Shown: positions 12,886 to 19,811 of the stretch, in pieces | How the letters are laid out: the number at the start of each line of letters is the position of its first letter | How positions within the stretch are numbered: the stretch's first letter is position 1 | Origin: Clostridiales bacterium | Lineage (GTDB): Bacteria > Bacillota > Clostridia > Peptostreptococcales > Anaerovoracaceae | NCBI GenBank assembly: GCA_012735285.1 | Contig: JAAYHT010000078.1 | Location: forward strand, 1 to 19,811 | Reading direction: 5' to 3' | DNA: 19,811 nucleotides | The notes under the pieces: generated by a model | The model's input: the letters and a program-made list of their open reading frames with translations, nothing else | What the model was told of the DNA's origin: nothing | Database searches by the model: none | Position numbers and translations under genes: made by a program

Positions 12886-15282
12886 ATGGATATTAGAAGT
12901 TTGCTGAAAGAAAGGGTAGTAATATTCGATGGTGCCATGGGCACTATGTTACAAAAGAGGGGGCTTAAGACAGGGGAGATCCCTGAAAGCCTGAATTTTA
13001 CTCATCCTGAGATTATAAAAGAAATTCATGCCGAATATATTGCTTCCGGTTGTGATGTAATTACTACCAACACTTTCGGTGCGAATAGCTATAAAACTGA
13101 AAAGTCGGGCTATAGTGTGGAAGAGATAGTATCAAAGGCTGTTTGCCTTGCGAAAGAGGTTTGTAAAGATAAGTATGTAGCCCTAGGAATTGGCCCCATC
13201 GGAAAATTGATGGAACCAGTTGGAGATATGAGCTTCGATCAAGCTTGTGAACTATACAAAGAGCAGATTGTCCCAGGGCTTAAAGCGGGAGTAGATTTAA
13301 TTCTCTTTGAAACCTTTACCGATCTTTATGAGATGAAGGCAGCTGCAATTACGGCTAGAGAGCTAACGAATCTTCCAATTTTTTGTTCCATAACACTCGA
13401 AGAAAACGGCAGGATGCTGATGGGGGCAGATGCCCTTACCGCTGTTAATACTCTCCAGGATTTAGGTATAGATGCAGTGGGTATAAACTGTTCATTAGGT
13501 CCCAAGCAGATGATACCTATGGTGGAAGAAATCCTAAAGTATTCTAAGCTGCCAGTACTGGTCCAACCCAATGCTGGACTCCCCAAAGTCGTCGACGGAG
13601 AAACAGTCTTCGACGTGGATGTGGATGAGTTTGTTGATAGCATGGAACAAATGCTTAATTTAGGAGTCTCAATTGTAGGGGGCTGTTGTGGGACAAGCCC
13701 GGATTATATTAAAAGGTTGGCTGATAGAGTATCGTTAATAGGCGATAAAATAGTAAAAACCAAGGTTAAGCCCTTTACCGCTGTCAGCTCAGCAACAAAG
13801 ACCGTAGTCTTTGATGATCGGATTCGGGTAATAGGAGAGCGGATAAATCCCACGGGAAAGAAGCTTCTAAAAGAAGCTCTTAAAAAGCAGGACTATGCCT
13901 ATATCGAAGATGAAGCCATAAGGCAGGTTAATGTTGGTGCGGATGTTTTGGATATAAATGTGGGACTTCCTGAAATAGATGAGGAAGCAGCAATGCTTGA
14001 AGCAATTAAAAGAGTATCATCTGTTGTGGATGTTCCCCTTCAGATAGACAGTGCTGATCCGACAGTGATTGAGAAAGCTGTCAGGATATATAATGGTAAA
14101 CCTATTATAAACTCAGTTAACGGCAAGCAGGAAGTAATGGATGCTATATTTCCCATCGTTAAGAAATATGGAGCCTGTGTAATAGCCCTAACCCTGGATG
14201 AAAGGGGTTTACCCAAGGATGTAAATGAAAGGATAGAAATAGCGGAAAAGATTATCAACGAAGCGGCAAAGTACGGCATCGGCAAAGAGAGGATAATAGT
14301 AGACTGCCTAACTTTGACTGTTTCAGCCCAGCAGAGCGCAGGAAAAGATACACTTGAAGCTATACGTCAGATAAAATCACGCCTGGGTGTTAAGACAACC
14401 CTTGGAGTAAGCAATGTGTCCTTTGGCTTGCCTGAAAGAAAACTTTTAAACAGGACCTTTTTAGCCATGGCACTAGAGGCAGGCTTGGATGCACCTATTA
14501 CAGATCCCTTGGTTGATGAATACATGGATACAATCAGGGCCTTTGAAACCCTGGCGTTTAAGGATATAGATTCTAAAGACTATATTGTATACTACGGAGG
14601 AAAGGAAAGCCCTTCAGAAAGCACTCCTAAATCAGAACATAGTCTGTCAGAGATTATCCTTAAGGGCCATATTGAAAGGGCAGCTAAGGCGACAGAAGAA
14701 CTACTTAAGACTAAGAGACCAATGGAGATAATTGAAGAGCTTATAATTCCCACCTTAGAAATAGTGGGACAGGACTTTGAATCCGGTGCAATATTCCTTC
14801 CCCAGCTAATACAGTCGGCGGATACAGTTAAATGCTCCTTTGATATTCTTAGAAAGGCAATGAAAAGCACTAGAGAATCCATAAGCTATGGTAAAGTGGT
14901 ACTTGCCACTGTTAAAGGTGACATTCATGATATAGGAAAGAATATTGTCAAGGTGCTTTTGGAAAACTATGGATATGAGGTAATAGACCTTGGCAAGGAT
15001 GTGGATATAGAATTAATAGTTGAAACAGCTAGGAAAGAGGATGTAAAATTAGTAGGACTTTCTGCATTGATGACTACCACGGTAGTTAACATGGAGGCTA
15101 CTATCAAGGCCCTTCGCCAAGCAGGTCTTACTTGCAAGGTTGCTGTGGGCGGTGCCGTGTTAAATCCCGAATATGCTAAGAAGATCAATGCAGACTTCTA
15201 CTGCAAGGATGCAATGGAAGGGGTTAGAGTAGCAAATTTAGTATACAAGGAGAACACAGATGAGCAGACCGACTTGGGATGA
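12886..15282 (+). CDS. metH: Cobalamin-dependent methionine synthase, short form without reactivation domain
   Basis: A 798-residue three-module protein. Residues 1-285 are the homocysteine-binding domain (VIFDGAMGTMLQ; zinc cysteines C202 in GINCSLGP, and C267/C268 in GGCCGTSP). Residues about 310-555 are the methyl-THF (pterin) domain (VIGERINPTG, VLDINVGLPE). Residues about 590-790 are the cobalamin cap and binding domains with D679-X-H681-X2-G684 in KGDIHDIG. E. coli MetH has a further C-terminal AdoMet-binding reactivation domain of roughly 330 residues, which is absent; in Clostridia this job is done by a separate protein, not found here. ATG 12886 follows GGAGG at 12876-12880; a longer TTG reading from 12838 has no ribosome site. 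A Ser/Glu-rich linker near 575-590 joins pterin and cobalamin parts. The last 23 bases overlap comEB. No cobalamin or SAM riboswitch is visible upstream. Confidence 0.93.
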   Translation: MDIRSLLKERVVIFDGAMGTMLQKRGLKTGEIPESLNFTHPEIIKEIHAEYIASGCDVITTNTFGANSYKTEKSGYSVEEIVSKAVCLAKEVCKDKYVALGIGPIGKLMEPVGDMSFDQACELYKEQIVPGLKAGVDLILFETFTDLYEMKAAAITARELTNLPIFCSITLEENGRMLMGADALTAVNTLQDLGIDAVGINCSLGPKQMIPMVEEILKYSKLPVLVQPNAGLPKVVDGETVFDVDVDEFVDSMEQMLNLGVSIVGGCCGTSPDYIKRLADRVSLIGDKIVKTKVKPFTAVSSATKTVVFDDRIRVIGERINPTGKKLLKEALKKQDYAYIEDEAIRQVNVGADVLDINVGLPEIDEEAAMLEAIKRVSSVVDVPLQIDSADPTVIEKAVRIYNGKPIINSVNGKQEVMDAIFPIVKKYGACVIALTLDERGLPKDVNERIEIAEKIINEAAKYGIGKERIIVDCLTLTVSAQQSAGKDTLEAIRQIKSRLGVKTTLGVSNVSFGLPERKLLNRTFLAMALEAGLDAPITDPLVDEYMDTIRAFETLAFKDIDSKDYIVYYGGKESPSESTPKSEHSLSEIILKGHIERAAKATEELLKTKRPMEIIEELIIPTLEIVGQDFESGAIFLPQLIQSADTVKCSFDILRKAMKSTRESISYGKVVLATVKGDIHDIGKNIVKVLLENYGYEVIDLGKDVDIELIVETARKEDVKLVGLSALMTTTVVNMEATIKALRQAGLTCKVAVGGAVLNPEYAKKINADFYCKDAMEGVRVANLVYKENTDEQTDLG

Positions 15283-15715
15283 ATATTTCATGGAAATGGC
15301 AGAGGTGGCACAGAAACGATCCACCTGTTTAAGGCGTAAGGTAGGTGCAATAATAGTAAAGAACAACCACATTATGGCTACGGGCTATAACGGGGCTCCT
15401 GCCGGAATAGAGCATTGTTCAGAAAGGGGCTGCGTGAGGGAGAAGCTAGGAGTTCCTTCAGGGCAGAGACATGAACTTTGCAGAGGTCTACATGCTGAGC
15501 AGAATGCAATAATACAGGCAGCGCAATTAGGTCAAAGCATAGCTGGTGGAACTTTGTACTGTACTAACCAGCCCTGCGTAATTTGCGCAAAGATGATTAT
15601 AAATGCAGGGATTGTTAGGGTTGTGGTAAAGGATGGATACCCTGACGAATTAGCAGTGGAGATGTTAAATGAAGCTGGAATAAAAATAGAAAAGCTTAAC
15701 ACGGAGGTAACATGA
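15260..15715 (+). CDS. comEB: dCMP deaminase, ComEB family
   Basis: A 151-residue zinc deaminase converting dCMP to dUMP, the precursor of dTMP. The catalytic site is H78-A79-E80 with E80 as proton shuttle, plus P105-C106-X2-C109 for zinc. The insert between GAPAGIEHC and the HAE motif, with further Cys/His, is typical of dCMP rather than cytidine deaminases. AAGGAG lies ahead of the ATG inside metH, whose end it overlaps by 23 bases. comEB next to tagO and wecB is a common arrangement in Gram-positive genomes. Confidence 0.93.
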   Translation: MSRPTWDEYFMEMAEVAQKRSTCLRRKVGAIIVKNNHIMATGYNGAPAGIEHCSERGCVREKLGVPSGQRHELCRGLHAEQNAIIQAAQLGQSIAGGTLYCTNQPCVICAKMIINAGIVRVVVKDGYPDELAVEMLNEAGIKIEKLNTEVT

Positions 15716-16755
15716 TTCCATTAGTTTTTATATCATTTTTAGTAGCTTTTGTTATAACACTGGTTTTAACGCCTTTGGCTATAAAAATAGCTCCGAAAAT
15801 CGGTGCCATGGACGTTCCTAAGGACGATAGGAGAATGCATACCGAATCGATGCCTCGATTCGGCGGAATCGCCATATTTATCGGTAGCATGGCAGCGATG
15901 TTTTTTATTCTACCAATAGAAGTTACTTCAGGGGTAAAGGGGATAGCGATAGGAGCAACCATAATACTTATCATGGGGATAGTTGATGACATTTGGTCCC
16001 TATCTGCTAAGATTAAACTTGCTATTCAGATATTATGTGCTTGCATTCTATTTGCGTCATCAGTAAGGATATCCTTTATTTCCGATCCCTTTGGTGACGG
16101 TTATATATATTTCCCCTGGTTTGTCAGTCTAGTTGTTACTGTAATCTGGATAGTGGGGATTACAAACACAATCAACCTGATCGATGGGCTAGATGGGCTT
16201 GCTGCAGGAGTTTCATTTATTGCAACCGTATGCATAGCCTATATAGCATATATCCACGGAAGATATGAGATAGCCATGGCATTTATGGCATTGGCAGGAA
16301 GTTGTCTTGGTTTTCTCCCCTGGAACTTCCATCCGGCTAAGATATTTATGGGGGATGGAGGTTCTCTCTACCTAGGATTTATGATAGCGTCCATATCAGT
16401 CTTAAGCCCAATGAAGAGTGCTACGGTAATAGCTACAGTACTGCCAATCTTTGTACTTGCCATACCCATATTCGATACCATATTTGCCATATTCAGACGT
16501 ATTAAAAATGGTAGACCCATAATGGAAGCAGATAACGAACACCTTCACCATCTAATAATGACCATAGGGATGGGGCAGAAGCGTTCGGTCTTGACCCTCT
16601 ATGGCATTAGTGGTGTAATGGGAGTTGCAGCTATATTAATAAGCCGTGATCTCTTTGTGGATGCTATTATGCTAATAATTATCGCAGCAACATTAATCTA
16701 TGTATTTATGAAGGATCAAGGTTTTGGAAAGCCTTTGAATGGAGATAGAAAATGA
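15712..16755 (+). CDS. tagO: Undecaprenyl-phosphate GlcNAc-1-phosphate transferase (TagO/WecA)
   Basis: A 347-residue polytopic membrane enzyme that moves GlcNAc-1-phosphate from UDP-GlcNAc to undecaprenyl phosphate, the first step of teichoic acid or other secondary wall polymer synthesis. Conserved loops are RRMHTESMPRFGGIAIF (42-58), GIVDDIW near 84-90, NLIDGLDGLAAG near 154-165, the catalytic-loop sequence IFMGDGGSLYLGF, and DNEHLHHLIM near 276-285. About ten hydrophobic segments are visible. These motifs separate it from MraY, which uses a MurNAc-pentapeptide donor. It overlaps comEB and the next gene by four bases each. An in-gene hairpin at 15842-15863 is listed separately. Confidence 0.93.
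   Translation: MIPLVFISFLVAFVITLVLTPLAIKIAPKIGAMDVPKDDRRMHTESMPRFGGIAIFIGSMAAMFFILPIEVTSGVKGIAIGATIILIMGIVDDIWSLSAKIKLAIQILCACILFASSVRISFISDPFGDGYIYFPWFVSLVVTVIWIVGITNTINLIDGLDGLAAGVSFIATVCIAYIAYIHGRYEIAMAFMALAGSCLGFLPWNFHPAKIFMGDGGSLYLGFMIASISVLSPMKSATVIATVLPIFVLAIPIFDTIFAIFRRIKNGRPIMEADNEHLHHLIMTIGMGQKRSVLTLYGISGVMGVAAILISRDLFVDAIMLIIIAATLIYVFMKDQGFGKPLNGDRK
15842..15863. repeat. Perfect 9-bp inverted repeat inside tagO
   Basis: CCGAATCGA (15842-15850) and TCGATTCGG (15855-15863) are exact reverse complements separated by TGCC. The repeat covers the codons of the conserved T-E-S-M-P-R-F-G loop. It could form a tetraloop hairpin in the mRNA. Confidence 0.5.
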
Positions 16756-17870
16756 GGATACTTACTGTATTTGGCACTAGACCTGAAGCTATTAAGATGG
16801 CGCCACTGGTGTTGGAATTACAAAAACAAGCTGATATAGAATCAATATTATGCGTAACGGCTCAGCATCGGGAGATGCTGGACCAGGTACTTGAGCTGTT
16901 TTCCTTAACCCCGGATTATGATCTTGACATCATGCAGCCTAATCAAACCATTAGTCAGATTACCACCAATGTGATCCTGGGGATGGAGAAGGTATTAAGC
17001 GAGGCCAAACCAGATATTGTTTTGGTGCATGGAGATACTACAACAACCTTCGCTTCTGCCCTTGCTGCCTTCTATCAAAAGATAGCAATTGGTCACGTCG
17101 AAGCAGGACTTCGTACCTTTGATAAATACTCTCCCTATCCTGAGGAGATCAATCGGGTATTGACAGGACATCTGGCAGACATACACTTTGCGCCTACCAA
17201 GAGAAACAAAGAAAATCTTTTAGCTGAAGGAGTTCCAGAGGACAGGATCCATATTACCGGAAACACCGTTATAGATGCCCTGCTTACTGTAGCAGAAAAA
17301 CCCTATACTTTTACCGATGAATCTTTAAAACAAATTGATTTTGAAGCTAGGAGGGTAATTACGGTTACCTGCCACAGAAGGGAAAATTTGGGCGAAAACA
17401 TGAAGCAGATCTTCAGTGCAATAAAAAGAATAGCCCTAGAATTTGACGATGTCGAAATTGTGTATCCAGTTCATATGAATCCCAAGGTGAGAACTATCGC
17501 CGATGAGGTGCTTAGAAATACTGAAAGGATCCATCTGATAGAGCCCCTTCAATACCAGCCATTTGTGAATCTTATGGCTAGGTCATATATGATAATAACG
17601 GATTCTGGGGGAATGCAGGAGGAGGCTCCTGCATTAGGAAAACCCGTTTTAGTAGTGAGGCGTGAAACCGAAAGACCGGAAGCAGTTGAGGCTGGAACCG
17701 TCAAACTTGTCGGTGTTGAAGAAGGGACCATATATTCCACCGCCAAGATGCTTTTGGAAGATAAAGAAGAGTATGAAAAGATGGCCAAGGCAGTTAACCC
17801 TTATGGGGATGGGAAGGCCTGCAGTCGAATAGTAAAGATACTGTTAGATAAAAGATGGACAAGCCAGTAG
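16752..17870 (+). CDS. wecB: UDP-N-acetylglucosamine 2-epimerase (non-hydrolysing)
   Basis: A 372-residue epimerase (WecB/MnaA) that interconverts UDP-GlcNAc and UDP-ManNAc. ManNAc is the second sugar of many wall teichoic acid linkage units, so the gene works directly after TagO encoded upstream. Visible features are GTRPEAIKMAPL at 8-19, the active-site aspartate D95 in HGDTTTT, E117 in HVEAGLRTF, E131 in YPEEINR, H208 in TCHRRENLG, and the UDP-binding TDSGGMQEEAPALGKP segment. Length is typical. It overlaps tagO by four bases (ATGA) and the MATE gene by 16 bases. It ends in TAG followed shortly by further stops. Confidence 0.95.
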   Translation: MRILTVFGTRPEAIKMAPLVLELQKQADIESILCVTAQHREMLDQVLELFSLTPDYDLDIMQPNQTISQITTNVILGMEKVLSEAKPDIVLVHGDTTTTFASALAAFYQKIAIGHVEAGLRTFDKYSPYPEEINRVLTGHLADIHFAPTKRNKENLLAEGVPEDRIHITGNTVIDALLTVAEKPYTFTDESLKQIDFEARRVITVTCHRRENLGENMKQIFSAIKRIALEFDDVEIVYPVHMNPKVRTIADEVLRNTERIHLIEPLQYQPFVNLMARSYMIITDSGGMQEEAPALGKPVLVVRRETERPEAVEAGTVKLVGVEEGTIYSTAKMLLEDKEEYEKMAKAVNPYGDGKACSRIVKILLDKRWTSQ

Positions 17871-19216
17871 TAATAGAAACCAAGTCTTTGTATAGGACCC
17901 TGGTTAGGGTCGCACTTCCTATTTTCCTACAAAGTTTAATAGCATCTTCCTTAAACCTTGTTGATAACTTAATGGTGGGAAGCCTAGGAGAAGCAGAGCT
18001 TGCAGCAGTTGGATTATCAGTACAGTTTTTCTTAATCCATTACGGTGTCATGTTCGGCTTTGCTAGCGGTTCTGCGGCTTTCTTTTCCCAGTTCTTTGGA
18101 GCCAAGGATCTGGGAAACATTAAGAAGGTTTTAGGGTTTGCTGTTAGCTTTTGCTTTTTAGTGAGCCTTTTCTTTTTCATACCTGCCATGGTCTTTCCGG
18201 AAAAGGTTTTAAGTGTATTCACTGATATACCTGAAGCTATTGATATAGGAAAGGACTATGTGAGGATAGTGTCTTTAGCTTTGCTGACAGTTTCTATAAC
18301 TGTGCCTTGCACTGCTGCCCTGCGTGCAACTCAGCAGACGGCAAAGCCTCTCTTTATCAGCATGGTATCCTTTTCAGTAAATACAATTCTTAATTTTATA
18401 TTAATATTCGGCCATTTCGGTTTTCCCAAAATGGGAGTGGTAGGAGCTGCTACAGCCACCCTTATAGCCAGAATTATTAAACTGATATTGATTCTTTATA
18501 TTATCTTCGTTAGAGACAACATATTAAAGGGAAGTTTGAAAGAATTTATTTGGATTAAAGCACTTGCCACAAGGGTGCTTGCAAGCGCCTTGCCTGTAAC
18601 TATAAATGAGGCAGCCTGGAGCCTTGGGATGGCAGCCTATAATGCCTTTTACGGCAGACTGGGTATCACCGAATATGCTGCAATACAGGCAAGCAGTACA
18701 ATAAATTCTTTGTTTATACTTTGTATCTTCAGCCTAGCCGACGCTATTATCATCCTAGTTGGCCAGAGGATAGGCATGGGAGAGATGGAATATGCCTTCG
18801 CGCTGGCTAAGAGGCTACTTAGAATAGGCGTATTTGTGGGAATTATTTCGGGTGCACTGCTGATCCTTTCATCGAGATTTATCGTTGTGCTGTTCAATTT
18901 CACTGAGGTAGGGAAGCAGTACACAATCTGGATTTTAATGATTTACGGTGTATTTTTGTGGTTAAAGGTTTACTGTGGTCTTAATATAGTAGGGGTCTTG
19001 CGAAGCGGCGGAGATACTAAATATGCAATGCTTGTGGAGATAGGCTGTGTCTGGTTGATAGGGGTGCCCTTGGTGTTTATAGGGGTCTTCTATTTAAAAA
19101 TCCCCGTCTATTTTATAGTTCTATTAGTCCATGTTGAAGAAGTAGTAAAGGGCTTGATTCTAAGAAGGCGTTTTTATTCAAGAAAGTGGCTAAGAAACCT
19201 TATAAAAGGTTTCTAG
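17855..19216 (+). CDS. MATE-family multidrug/organic cation efflux transporter
   Basis: A 453-residue integral membrane protein with about 12 hydrophobic segments in two similar halves. The opening VALPIFLQSLIASSLNLVDN followed by LMVGSLGEAELAAVGLS, and the start of the second half near residue 240 (ALPVTINEAAWSLGMAAYN), are typical of MATE transporters, which exchange drugs, cations or lipid-linked compounds against Na+ or H+. The start lies 16 bases inside wecB, so translation is coupled to the wall-polymer genes. Whether that reflects a role in envelope synthesis or only operon packing is unknown; flippases of a related superfamily (MurJ, Wzx) do move lipid-linked sugars, but the sequence reads as a normal MATE protein. 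Stop overlaps the convergent gene. Confidence 0.9.
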   Translation: MDKPVVIETKSLYRTLVRVALPIFLQSLIASSLNLVDNLMVGSLGEAELAAVGLSVQFFLIHYGVMFGFASGSAAFFSQFFGAKDLGNIKKVLGFAVSFCFLVSLFFFIPAMVFPEKVLSVFTDIPEAIDIGKDYVRIVSLALLTVSITVPCTAALRATQQTAKPLFISMVSFSVNTILNFILIFGHFGFPKMGVVGAATATLIARIIKLILILYIIFVRDNILKGSLKEFIWIKALATRVLASALPVTINEAAWSLGMAAYNAFYGRLGITEYAAIQASSTINSLFILCIFSLADAIIILVGQRIGMGEMEYAFALAKRLLRIGVFVGIISGALLILSSRFIVVLFNFTEVGKQYTIWILMIYGVFLWLKVYCGLNIVGVLRSGGDTKYAMLVEIGCVWLIGVPLVFIGVFYLKIPVYFIVLLVHVEEVVKGLILRRRFYSRKWLRNLIKGF

Positions 19217-19811
19217 GTCAGGATGCTTACGTAGATAGGAATAGTAACAAGGCAGACTAAAGTACTGATACTTACTAATTTAGATGCATATTCAGGTTCT
19301 ACATTGTAGTATTCAGCCACAATTGAGGTCTGCATGTGGCAGGGCATGGTAGATGTCAGCATGAAGACCTGAAATGCCAGTCCTTCCACATTGAATATTT
19401 TTAAGAATATGAACATAAAAATAGGGCTTATAACAAACTTGCCTAATAGAATTACTATTTCATCAATGGCCAACTTAGGTATTCCTTCGATAAAGCCCAC
19501 CAGTCTAGCCCCTATAACCAGCAGGGAAAGGGGTACGCATAGTGAACTTAAGTGGCGTAAAGCTGAATCAAATACCAAGGGAAGGGTCCATTCCATTTGA
19601 ACAATAAAGGCTCCCACAAGCACTCCGATGAGTGCTGGATTGAAAATCTTCTTTAGTGAAAAACTGCCCTTGCCTAGTTCCGAGCCTCTTGCAAGCTCCC
19701 AGGCACCCAGGCTCCAGAAACCTGCCAGGGTGACCAGGTAGAAGGTGAAAAGAAAGGGAAGACCGTCTTTGCCAAATACTATTTCGTTAATAGGGAGACC
19801 TATAAAGATAG
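19213..19811 (-). CDS. AEC-family permease (auxin efflux carrier type), C-terminal part
   Basis: The frame is open from the right edge to its TAG, giving the last 199 residues of a membrane protein whose N-terminus lies outside. Several hydrophobic helices are visible, with landmarks IFNPALIGVLVGAFIV, SLCVPLSLLVIGARL, LLGKFVISPIFMFIFL and MLTSTMPCHMQTSIVAEYYN, which match the second half of AEC transporters. In bacteria these carry malate, malonate or other organic anions; the substrate cannot be told. An internal GTG at 19623 is not a true start, because conserved sequence continues upstream of it. The gene converges on the MATE gene and their stops share a CTAG. Confidence 0.87.
   Translation of the reverse strand, partial: IFIGLPINEIVFGKDGLPFLFTFYLVTLAGFWSLGAWELARGSELGKGSFSLKKIFNPALIGVLVGAFIVQMEWTLPLVFDSALRHLSSLCVPLSLLVIGARLVGFIEGIPKLAIDEIVILLGKFVISPIFMFIFLKIFNVEGLAFQVFMLTSTMPCHMQTSIVAEYYNVEPEYASKLVSISTLVCLVTIPIYVSILT

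Noticed and set aside
15712..16755. MraY (lipid I synthase) instead of TagO/WecA
   Set aside because: The PRFGG, NLIDGLDGLAAG and HLHH motifs and the neighbouring wecB fit the GlcNAc-1-phosphate transferase group.
19213..19623. Complete 136-residue permease starting at GTG 19623
   Set aside because: The frame stays open to the right edge and continues to encode family-like sequence, so this is the truncated end of a longer AEC protein.
1..19811. CRISPR arrays, insertion sequences, prophage or attachment sites
   Set aside because: No regularly spaced direct repeats, transposase, integrase or terminal inverted repeats were seen on either strand.

Overview
The window looks like chromosomal DNA of an anaerobic, low-GC Gram-positive bacterium of the class Clostridia. 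The pointers are a SCIFF/ranthipeptide locus, AGA/AGG- and ATA-rich codon use, strong AGGAGG ribosome sites, a CoA-acylating aldehyde dehydrogenase very like clostridial SucD, and a MetH without the C-terminal reactivation domain. I did not identify the genus. There are no rRNAs, tRNAs, insertion sequences or CRISPR arrays, and no gene-free stretch above 300 bases.

Left edge (1-420). On the minus strand lie a 48-residue SCIFF precursor peptide (scfA) and the first 25 codons of its radical-SAM maturase (scfB), behind a good promoter. A divergent promoter drives a ROK-family regulator.

Redox island (388-7490). The ROK regulator is followed by four overlapping genes. They encode a cytoplasmic molybdenum/tungsten-bis-MGD oxidoreductase, a four-cluster [4Fe-4S] protein, a fusion of a TorD-type chaperone to an AsrA-type iron-sulfur subunit, and an AsrB-type FAD/NAD(P)/[2Fe-2S] subunit. 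Together they suggest a soluble chain from NAD(P)H through FAD and iron-sulfur clusters to the Mo/W centre, or the reverse. AsrC, the sirohaem sulfite reductase subunit, is absent, so AsrAB-like modules appear to be re-used to feed a molybdoenzyme of unknown substrate. A 9-bp-arm palindrome in front of the operon shares sequence with the scf/rok intergenic region and is a candidate ROK operator. The ROK gene has an in-frame TAG four codons after its best-placed ATG. A perfect 11-bp hairpin ends the island.

Middle (7516-11089). glnS has its own promoter and is followed by an orphan CoA-acylating (succinate semialdehyde-type) dehydrogenase. A stand-alone HPt phosphotransfer protein converges on the latter and overlaps it by 7 bases.

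Right part (11151-19216). Seven plus-strand genes are packed mostly with overlapping ends: truA, metF, metH-like, comEB (dCMP deaminase), tagO/wecA, wecB/mnaA and a MATE transporter. They join tRNA modification, methyl-folate/methionine synthesis, dTMP precursor supply and the first steps of secondary wall polymer synthesis. A convergent AEC-family permease, cut by the right edge, shares its stop region with the MATE gene.
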